Below are positions 52,426 through 58,343 of a DNA stretch of 58,343 nt, piece after piece (within the stretch, counting starts at the first letter, position 1; every line of letters begins with the position of its first letter). The DNA is taken from NCBI GenBank assembly GCA_947457565.1, contig CANGWH010000005.1, positions 1 to 58,343 of the forward strand. Direction: 5' to 3'. A program made the position numbers and the translations under genes. The notes beneath the pieces are model-generated. The model was not told the DNA's origin. It was given only the letters and a program-made list of their open reading frames with translations, and did no database searches. The DNA is from Flavobacteriales bacterium. Its GTDB lineage: Bacteria > Bacteroidota > Bacteroidia > NS11-12g > UBA955.

Positions 52426-53481
52426 TTAGTGAGATTTAAGTAAAAGTGAACAATGAGGAATTATCCCCAAATGATTATGCCACTCAATACCGGCTTTCCA
52501 GTTAATGAAGATTCGTTTTGTGTGTTTGTTGGACGAAATGGTTCTCCCTACTGCGTAAATCATCAATGGGGTTTCTCCACTCATTACATTGATTTCTATA
52601 AAGTCAATTCCAGAGAATTGTATTGGAAGCCAAGTTGATAAACCGTAGGAAGAGCCCCTATTTCCTATTTTGGTTCTAAATAACCCGGGTATTTTACTGT
52701 TTGTGCCGGTGAGAATAACAGCAGATTCTAGATTCCATAACCATGTAGTTGGATAGTACCAAGAAATTCCAGGGTTTTCAATAGTTGAGAAAACACTGTG
52801 AAATGGGTATTCGTATACAAGGGTGTTTTCTATGTCTTTAGTCGATAGGTAATTTCCAGTTGTTGGTACTATACAATTTGCATTTACTAAAAATGCCCAT
52901 TGTTTGGATATAGTTTTCACCCATTGAATTCTACCCAGTAGTGTTTGATGATTATTGCGGTTTAATTGGTTAGAATTGGCAGGGTTGAAATTTGCGCTAT
53001 TGTTAGCCTTCTTTTGCAATGCATACTGGTTGGTATGTAGGATCCCGAGGCCTGTAATTATTGATGTATTGCTTGAAATAGGTATTTCAATGTCCAAGCC
53101 ATGTTCTTGTTGAATTAAATCGAGTAGATAGGTAATTCTATGGTGAGTATATCTACTTTTTGATGGAGTGAAGGCCGTAGATGTTTGTGAAGAAGATTCC
53201 TTTTTTAAGCTGTACGGGTTGTTGATCCGCCAAGTAGAGTGTACCACTAAATTCCCCACAGGATGGTTGGATAATGGCAAGTTGCGAAAATTGCAAAAGA
53301 TTGTTGGACGAAGTGCTTTAGGGGAGGCGGAAGGTAAGCCTAAGGCTGCCGAAATCCAAGGATTTTCGGGTATGGGTTTAGGGGTGAAAAGTACAAAACT
53401 GGTATCAAATTTTCTGTTATCTCTTGCATACAAACCTTGTGAAAAAAAGTAAATCCCCAAGGTGTATACAAAGTGTCTCAT
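52426..53481 (-). CDS. Putative secreted or outer-membrane protein, family not recognised
   Basis: The 351-residue product has a signal peptide (about 1-20, ending Tyr-Ala-Arg) and a beta-rich body with many Asn, Ser, Thr and aromatic residues. Gly-Thr-Asn and Trp-Leu turns repeat in the second half, as in small outer-membrane barrels. The start overlaps the MerR stop by four bases (ATGA), and the next barrel gene starts four bases after its stop, so MerR and both membrane proteins form a tight unit. It may be part of the barrel protein downstream if a frameshift separates them. No family assigned. Confidence 0.6.
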   Translation of the reverse strand: MRHFVYTLGIYFFSQGLYARDNRKFDTSFVLFTPKPIPENPWISAALGLPSASPKALRPTIFCNFRNLPLSNHPVGNLVVHSTWRINNPYSLKKESSSQTSTAFTPSKSRYTHHRITYLLDLIQQEHGLDIEIPISSNTSIITGLGILHTNQYALQKKANNSANFNPANSNQLNRNNHQTLLGRIQWVKTISKQWAFLVNANCIVPTTGNYLSTKDIENTLVYEYPFHSVFSTIENPGISWYYPTTWLWNLESAVILTGTNSKIPGLFRTKIGNRGSSYGLSTWLPIQFSGIDFIEINVMSGETPLMIYAVGRTISSNKHTKRIFINWKAGIEWHNHLGIIPHCSLLLKSH

Positions 53482-53822
53482 TCCAGTTGTTGCCTAAGTT
53501 TAAGTAGTTTTTCTTTTAATTCTCGAAGGGCTTTTATCGCTGCCATTTTTGGGTCTAAAATGGCATCTTCGCGTTTAACTTTTTTCGAAACTTGCGCTAG
53601 TTTTACGCCCTTCTTATGAGAAAGATAATGAATATTTTTAAGGACGTCTAAATCCTTAGCGGTGTACAAACGATCGCCTTTTTTTGTTTTTAATGGCTTA
53701 ATTTGGGGAAATGATTTTTCCCAAAAGCGCAAGGTAGAAGCAGGAATTCCCAGCATCTCACTGACTTCACCAATTTTGAAATATTTTTTAGTGTATTCGT
53801 TGGGGTTTGCGGGATTTTCCAT
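53478..53822 (-). CDS. MerR-family transcriptional regulator
   Basis: The 114-residue product has the MerR winged helix: Tyr-Phe-Lys-Ile-Gly-Glu-Val-Ser-Glu-Met-Leu near 14-24, Thr-Leu-Arg-Phe-Trp-Glu near 30-35, Leu-Tyr-Thr near 53 and a C-terminal coiled coil (about 85-114) for dimerisation. No effector-binding domain is present. Bacteroidota carry many such short MerR-like proteins of unknown signal. I start at ATG 53822 because the open frame upstream overlaps the M23 gene and a perfect TATTTTTG box. The stop overlaps the start of the next gene by four bases, so it may control the membrane genes behind it. Confidence 0.9.
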   Translation of the reverse strand: MENPANPNEYTKKYFKIGEVSEMLGIPASTLRFWEKSFPQIKPLKTKKGDRLYTAKDLDVLKNIHYLSHKKGVKLAQVSKKVKREDAILDPKMAAIKALRELKEKLLKLRQQLE

Positions 53823-53840
53823 GTGTTTTGAATTAATTGT

Positions 53841-53848
53841 CAAAAATA
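53841..53848 (-). promoter_or_regulatory. -7 box of the merR-like gene
   Basis: TATTTTTG on the minus strand is a perfect match in the 31-base gap after the M23 gene, 18 bases before ATG 53822. It rules against the longer start. Confidence 0.45.
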
Positions 53849-53853
53849 ATGCA

Positions 53854-54816
53854 TCAATCGAAACGTGTGGCCTCTCGTTGTGATAATTCAATCATGCGCT
53901 GATATTGTTCATCGGTGAGGTCGTTGCGGTAGAAGAATGCCGGATTCAATGGGTTTTTAAACTTTCGAACTTCGTAGTGTAAATGTGGGCCGGTAGATCT
54001 TCCTGTATTTCCCACATACCCCACTAACTGTCCACGGGTTACTTTTTGACCCGGTCTAACGGCGAAACGAGATAAATGTCCATAGAGGGTTGTGTATCCA
54101 TATCCATGGTCAATAATTACGTGATTACCGTAGCTCCAAGCTTCGGATTTTGTGATTTGCACAGTTCCGGCAGCGGTAGCGTATACCTCAGTGCCAACTT
54201 CGGCGGTAAAGTCCATTCCTGGGTGAAACGAAGGGGTGTGATAGAACGGATCCAATCGATATCCAAAGCCGCTGGCCCATCGTTTAAGGTCTTTGTTTGC
54301 CACAGGCATAATTGCAGGAATAGCATCGATGGCTTTGATTCTATTTTGCGCTAATTTCTCTAATTTAAGGTAGGATTTTTCTTGTTTTTCCGATAAGGCA
54401 TTTAAGCTATCTAGTTTTTGTTGAATTCGCACAACCAAACGACCGTAGGGCATTTTGGATAATTCGCTGTAATCTTTTCCCCGCAGATCGATGGGTTTTG
54501 GTGGGTCAACATTGAAAATTCCTCGGTAAATGGAAACATCTTTGTCTTCGAGGTTTAACAATCGATCTTCCAATGCTTGAATTTGGCGCTGACTATTTCT
54601 TAGTTCTTTCAATACGGCACCGGTATTTTGTTGAGAGGGGAGCAAGGAATAATTAACATAGAAGTAGGAGAGTAGAAAACTAAGGCCAACCACGGTTACT
54701 AAAAAGAGTGAGGTGGTTCCAAAGAATCGCCAACGGACATAACTTTTATGCTCCGAAACTTTCTCAAAGCTGAGTGTTTTGGGGTTGTAAAAGTACTTGG
54801 TGCGTTTACCGGCCAT
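53854..54816 (-). CDS. M23-family peptidoglycan endopeptidase
   Basis: The 320-residue product has an uncleaved membrane helix (about 31-52), a coiled-coil stretch (about 65-90) and a further helix pair, then the LytM/M23 domain (about 185-300). The zinc site is complete: His-Pro-Gly-Met-Asp-Phe near 197-202 and His-Leu-His-Tyr-Glu near 280-284. M23 enzymes cut peptidoglycan cross-links or, when attached like this, act in cell division and envelope growth. It heads the minus-strand run with the MerR gene. No obvious promoter box is close to the ATG. Confidence 0.92.
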   Translation of the reverse strand: MAGKRTKYFYNPKTLSFEKVSEHKSYVRWRFFGTTSLFLVTVVGLSFLLSYFYVNYSLLPSQQNTGAVLKELRNSQRQIQALEDRLLNLEDKDVSIYRGIFNVDPPKPIDLRGKDYSELSKMPYGRLVVRIQQKLDSLNALSEKQEKSYLKLEKLAQNRIKAIDAIPAIMPVANKDLKRWASGFGYRLDPFYHTPSFHPGMDFTAEVGTEVYATAAGTVQITKSEAWSYGNHVIIDHGYGYTTLYGHLSRFAVRPGQKVTRGQLVGYVGNTGRSTGPHLHYEVRKFKNPLNPAFFYRNDLTDEQYQRMIELSQREATRFD

Positions 54817-54926
54817 GGATCGTTTATAATTGAGATAACTTTTCAGTTATTGATTTGGATACAAATATGCAGGATACAAATACCCAAAGAGGGTGGGAAT
54901 TTCGTCATTTTGGAAGAAAAAAACCA

Positions 54927-55463
54927 TTATTTGCGTTGAGAATTATAATATTCTCGGTAGGTTTTGGCGCGCAACACATATTCATCGGCATTTTTTTCAA
55001 TAGAATTTATCTGTTCTTCGTCTAGCGTTTTAACCACTTTTGCAGGAACTCCTAATACGAGTGAATGCGGAGGTATTGCCATTCCTTGCGGTACTAAGGC
55101 ATTGGCTCCAATGACGGAACCTGAACCGATTATCGCCTTGTTTAATACGGTAGCATTCATACCGATTAGCACATTGTTTTCCAGGGTTGCTCCATGGACA
55201 ATGGCCGAATGACCAATAACACAATTATTTCCGATTGTACAGGGGTCTCCTGGATCGGCATGAATTACGGCATTGTCTTGAATGTTGGTGTTTTCACCGA
55301 TGGTTATTCGGTCTGCATCGCCTCGGAGTACAGCACCAAACCAGATGTTCGCATTTTTTTCAAGGTGAACGTCACCGGTAACCGTTGCTCTCGGCAAAAT
55401 TATTGCCTCTGGGTGAATGGTTGGGCCTAAAATTAATTTTTGTAAAAGTTCTTCTCGGTTCAC
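54927..55463 (-). CDS. Gamma-carbonic anhydrase / acetyltransferase-like protein
   Basis: The 178-residue product has a left-handed beta-helix of hexapeptide repeats (Ile-Gly-Glu-Asn-Thr-Asn, Ile-Gly-Asn-Asn-Cys-Val, and so on, about 20-150). It also carries the three zinc-type His: Val-Ile-His-Ala near 76, Ile-Gly-His-Ser-Ala near 92 and Ile-Val-His-Gly near 98. YrdA/CaiE-like proteins have this make-up; carbonic anhydrase activity is proven for only some. I start at GTG 55463, which follows a CATTTTTG box by five bases; the longer frame lacks any matching start and would cross hutI. It is divergent from hutI, 28 bases apart. Confidence 0.88.
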   Translation of the reverse strand: MNREELLQKLILGPTIHPEAIILPRATVTGDVHLEKNANIWFGAVLRGDADRITIGENTNIQDNAVIHADPGDPCTIGNNCVIGHSAIVHGATLENNVLIGMNATVLNKAIIGSGSVIGANALVPQGMAIPPHSLVLGVPAKVVKTLDEEQINSIEKNADEYVLRAKTYREYYNSQRK

Positions 55464-55491
55464 GCTACCAAAAATGCGTAATTTGCATGGG

Positions 55492-56835
55492 ATGCACAAA
55501 CTTTTTATTGGTATTTCTAAACTTTGGGGCGTAGCAGAATCGGCCGGTATGGTAAAATATGGATTGGCTATGCAGGCAGTTGACTGTTTAGAACATGCGT
55601 GGATTTGGGTACACAATGGCAGTATTTATAAGGTAGGGATTATGTCCGATTTATCAGAAAGTACGCAATCTGCCCTTCAGAATAGGATTACAAGTACGGC
55701 GCATGACATTGCAGGGAAGTTTGTGTTCAATGATGATTTTCAAGGGTTTGAGTTCTCGATGTTGGTTTGCTTGGGGAATAAGGAAGTTATGCCTGGTTTT
55801 GTGGATTCTCATACTCATATTGTTTTTGCCGAACCGAGAACCGAAGAATTTAAATTAAGGATACAAGGAGCCGGTTACGAAGCGATAGCCGCAGCGGGTG
55901 GAGGAATACTGAATTCTGCTCGTAAGCTCCAAGGGATGAGTTTTGATTTCCTTTTAACGGAAGCTAAAAAACGATTGCATTGGATGGTAGCTCATGGAAC
56001 TACAACGGTGGAAATCAAAAGTGGATATGGATTAACGGTGGAATCGGAGTTGATGATGCTGCGTGTTATTGCCGCTTTGAAAGCTGAGTTTCCAGGAATC
56101 ATTAGATCTACATTTTTAGGGGCGCACGCATTTCCTTTGGAGTATAAAGGCAGGGAGGAAGATTATGTACAGTTGATTATCGATACTATGTTGCCTGCGG
56201 TAGTTCAAGAAAATCTAGCGGATCATGTAGATGTTTTTTGTGATCGGGGATTTTTTAGCGCAGAACAAACCGGAAGAATTTTAACAGCGGCTAAATCATA
56301 CGGGTTACCTGGGAAGATCCATGCCAATGAACTTGGCATAACAGGAGGGGTGCAAGTAGCCGTTGCTAATAATGCATGGAGTGCGGATCACCTTGAATAT
56401 TTGGGCGAACAGGAGATTGCGGAATTTGCTAAAAGCGTATCGGCTGAAGGCGGAGAAACTGTTCCTGTTGCTTTACCGGGTTGTAGTTACTTTTTAGGAA
56501 TCCCCTATGCTAATACTAGAGCCTTGATAAAAGCTGGATTACCGGTGGCCTTGGCCACGGATTTTAATCCAGGGTCTAGTCCAGTATGCAGTTTACAAAT
56601 GGTTTGGTCCTTAGCATGTACACAGCAAAAAATGCTGCCGAGCGAGGCTTTTAATGCGATAACGTGTAATGCTGCTAGAGCGCTTCGATTGGAGAAAAAC
56701 GTAGGTAGTATTGCCCCTGGAATGGATGCTAATTTTATTACAACATCCACGCTCAACGCGTTGGATACTATTCCTTATTTCTTTGGGAAAAATCATATCG
56801 AGGATGTGTTTATCCGGGGTAATCGGTTTAACTGA
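55492..56835 (+). CDS. hutI: Imidazolonepropionase HutI
   Basis: HutI opens the imidazolone ring in histidine breakdown, giving N-formimino-glutamate. The 447-residue amidohydrolase has Phe-Val-Asp-Ser-His-Thr-His near 100-106 (zinc His pair), Ser-Gly-Tyr-Gly-Leu near 175, His-Ala-Phe-Pro near 206, Ala-Asn-Glu-Leu near 281, Ala-Asp-His-Leu-Glu near 301 and Thr-Asp-Phe-Asn-Pro-Gly near 356 (catalytic Asp). It is about 40 residues longer than average because of insertions around 45-90. The start is ATG 55492. The other hut genes (hutH, hutU, hutG) are not in the window. Confidence 0.93.
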   Translation: MHKLFIGISKLWGVAESAGMVKYGLAMQAVDCLEHAWIWVHNGSIYKVGIMSDLSESTQSALQNRITSTAHDIAGKFVFNDDFQGFEFSMLVCLGNKEVMPGFVDSHTHIVFAEPRTEEFKLRIQGAGYEAIAAAGGGILNSARKLQGMSFDFLLTEAKKRLHWMVAHGTTTVEIKSGYGLTVESELMMLRVIAALKAEFPGIIRSTFLGAHAFPLEYKGREEDYVQLIIDTMLPAVVQENLADHVDVFCDRGFFSAEQTGRILTAAKSYGLPGKIHANELGITGGVQVAVANNAWSADHLEYLGEQEIAEFAKSVSAEGGETVPVALPGCSYFLGIPYANTRALIKAGLPVALATDFNPGSSPVCSLQMVWSLACTQQKMLPSEAFNAITCNAARALRLEKNVGSIAPGMDANFITTSTLNALDTIPYFFGKNHIEDVFIRGNRFN

Positions 56836-56954
56836 GTTTGCCGATAATGGTATCGTGGCTAACCAAAGACCATCGATCGTTAATTCATCGATAATGTATG
56901 TAGCTCAATTGTATTGAACAAGAATAATACTATTGTCGCTGAACACCCCAGCAA

Positions 56955-58343
56955 TTATTTGGGCAAATGCAATAATCGACCTTGAATATATTTGATTTCG
57001 TAGGGGTTGTTTGCTGCATTGTATTCGATTCGATAATTATAAATTCCAGGTTGAACTAATTTTCCTGTAATTCCGGTATTGGTGCGATTATCTAGGATTA
57101 TTTTACCGGTTAAATCAAGGAGAATTAATCGGTGCAACTGCCAATCAGGATTAATGATCTGCAAATCTGAATTGATCCATTGGGTTAAGACTTTGTTGTT
57201 ATTGTTGTTGTACTGGGAGATTACATAATTAATATTTGTTTCTCCATAACAGCCGCTGTTACCCCAACCGCGAAGACTTACAGGATATATGGCCGGCTTC
57301 TTATCGTAAGCCCAGTTTAAACTAGCTACATTGGCGGTATCGCTGTTATTGCCGGTTCCAAAGTTCCATCGAACTCTATTAGCATTGGTTTTCGCTTCAA
57401 AAAATATAGTAGCAGAGGGAAGTAAAGAACTGTCTTTTGGGTCTGTGTTAATAATTACGTAAGGGGTATCTAAAACAGTGATTTCTACAATTGCATTGGA
57501 CCAGCATTTTTGTGTTGGTGCTGCTTTGAAAATGAATAAACCCTGCCCCATTCGCGGATGAAAATTGGATCCTTTTACTAGTTGTTTTGGGAAATCAGCG
57601 GATGAAGTATCGTAGTTCACAGAGAATAACTTAAACGAATACAACGAAGAATCTACAACCATTTTATCGAACAATAACTTCGTGTGTAAGGGGAAAGAAT
57701 TTTCCGTTGGACAAAGAGTGATGGGGGTGTTTGTTGCTTTATTAATGGGTTTAGAAACAACAATGGCGGTATCGCACCACGTACATTTATCAAAAGTATC
57801 TTGAGTACAGGCTTGAATTTGATAGATGCCTAAGGGGAGACTGTCTGCATTGTTTTGTAATTGAAAATCAGCCACGCCGCTTGTTCCAGCATCGAAAATC
57901 AGGGGTTTAGACACGCGTGCGGGCCACTTTAATGTATTCCACGAGTAGTTTTTTGTATTTATTGCGGGTTTAACAATTAATTTATTTAATGAGATATTGG
58001 GTATTTGGGTACATTGAAATAAGGTGTCGGAAATTAAATTAAATCGGGGTTTTGCCATTACAATTAGCTGCGTTGTATCTGTAGATGTGCAGCCCATGGT
58101 ATCGTAATTGACATAAAACGTAACGTTGATATTTCCAGTATCGTTATTGGGTGGGGTTCTGAATCGGAAACGATCGGGTCCTAAACTATCGAAATAATTG
58201 GGGAGGCTGGATTTTATGGTTCCACGAACAGAGGCCGCACCTAAATTTTTTGTAGTTACGTTAACCATTAACAGTTCTTTTTGGTTGTGGCAGATGCTGG
58301 GTAGGGGTTTGTTAATCCATTGTATACCATCGCTGTTTATCCA
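56955..58343 (-). CDS. Secreted PKD-type protein with T9SS-like tail (5' end outside window)
   Basis: The minus-strand frame is open through the right edge, so the N-terminus and signal peptide are missing; about 462 residues are visible. The body has Ig/PKD-like beta-sandwich modules with Trp-Asn-Phe-Gly-Thr-Gly and Tyr-Pro-Val-Ser-Leu-Arg-Gly near the last 150 residues. It ends with a T9SS-type sorting domain: Leu-Leu-Asp-Leu-Thr-Gly-Lys-Ile near the last 55 residues, then Pro-Gly-Ile-Tyr-Asn-Tyr-Arg. Proteins of this type are large adhesins or surface scaffolds. It converges with hutI. Confidence 0.8.
   Translation of the reverse strand, partial: WINSDGIQWINKPLPSICHNQKELLMVNVTTKNLGAASVRGTIKSSLPNYFDSLGPDRFRFRTPPNNDTGNINVTFYVNYDTMGCTSTDTTQLIVMAKPRFNLISDTLFQCTQIPNISLNKLIVKPAINTKNYSWNTLKWPARVSKPLIFDAGTSGVADFQLQNNADSLPLGIYQIQACTQDTFDKCTWCDTAIVVSKPINKATNTPITLCPTENSFPLHTKLLFDKMVVDSSLYSFKLFSVNYDTSSADFPKQLVKGSNFHPRMGQGLFIFKAAPTQKCWSNAIVEITVLDTPYVIINTDPKDSSLLPSATIFFEAKTNANRVRWNFGTGNNSDTANVASLNWAYDKKPAIYPVSLRGWGNSGCYGETNINYVISQYNNNNNKVLTQWINSDLQIINPDWQLHRLILLDLTGKIILDNRTNTGITGKLVQPGIYNYRIEYNAANNPYEIKYIQGRLLHLPK

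Noticed and set aside
1-58343. CRISPR array, prophage or insertion sequence
   Set aside because: No regularly spaced repeats, no transposase or phage structural gene, and no flanking direct repeats were seen.

Overview
This window comes from a member of the Bacteroidota, probably a free-living aquatic heterotroph. The evidence is lineage-specific gene sets (mutY-ssb-gldE-gldD, an HU/TPR/rng operon, Omp28-like and T9SS-sorted proteins), promoter-like boxes of the Bacteroidota form TAnnTTTG just upstream of many start codons, an almost complete lack of Shine-Dalgarno sequences, and a green-type proteorhodopsin. No rRNA, confident tRNA, IS element, prophage or CRISPR array is visible. All function calls come from reading motifs and family hallmarks in the translations; no database search was run.

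Layout. 1-1.1 kb: the 3' end of an unknown gene, then about 900 bases without a gene that hold two GGCAAT-containing palindromes and a structured, terminator-ended segment that may be a small RNA. 1.1-5.1 kb: a WD40 protein, a lipoprotein, and a tandem pair of unrecognised paralogues with the decayed 3' end of what looks like a third copy between them. 5.2-13.7 kb: nhaA, ribD, a YigZ-type protein, a TM2 lipoprotein plus DUF2752 pair, trmB, aat, a cyclase-family hydrolase coupled to a GT9 glycosyltransferase, and rnz. 13.8-20.8 kb: ftsK-lolA, sucD, an exported glutathione peroxidase facing an Omp28-like lipoprotein, and a XerD-type recombinase. 20.9-32.8 kb: a GT2 glycosyltransferase, a large BNR-propeller protein with a T9SS tail, two serine hydrolases (one T9SS-tailed), aconitase, ruvC and an unknown secreted protein.

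32.8-43 kb: argS, rlmH with an OmpA-like lipoprotein, a TonB-dependent receptor, the proteorhodopsin, then the minus-strand operon HU - TPR protein - 29-residue very basic protein - rng. 43-48.6 kb: mutY-ssb-gldE-gldD followed by a TPR/PD40/regulatory-like/OmpA protein that has the domain order of the type IX secretion protein PorE. 48.7-54.8 kb: a minus-strand run M23 peptidase - MerR regulator - two outer-membrane proteins - pdxJ - zinc phospholipase/nuclease-like protein. 54.9-58.3 kb: gamma-carbonic anhydrase, hutI, and a secreted PKD-type protein cut by the right edge.

Together the genes describe a gliding or T9SS-secreting heterotroph that can supplement its energy with light-driven proton pumping; NhaA can link a proton gradient to sodium export. 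The points most worth a second look are the unknown tandem family, the candidate RNA near 0.75-0.92 kb, the 29-residue basic protein in front of rng, the rhodopsin, the PorE-like gene joined to gldD, and the recurring placement of the -7 box 4 to 11 bases from the start codon, which implies near-leaderless mRNAs.
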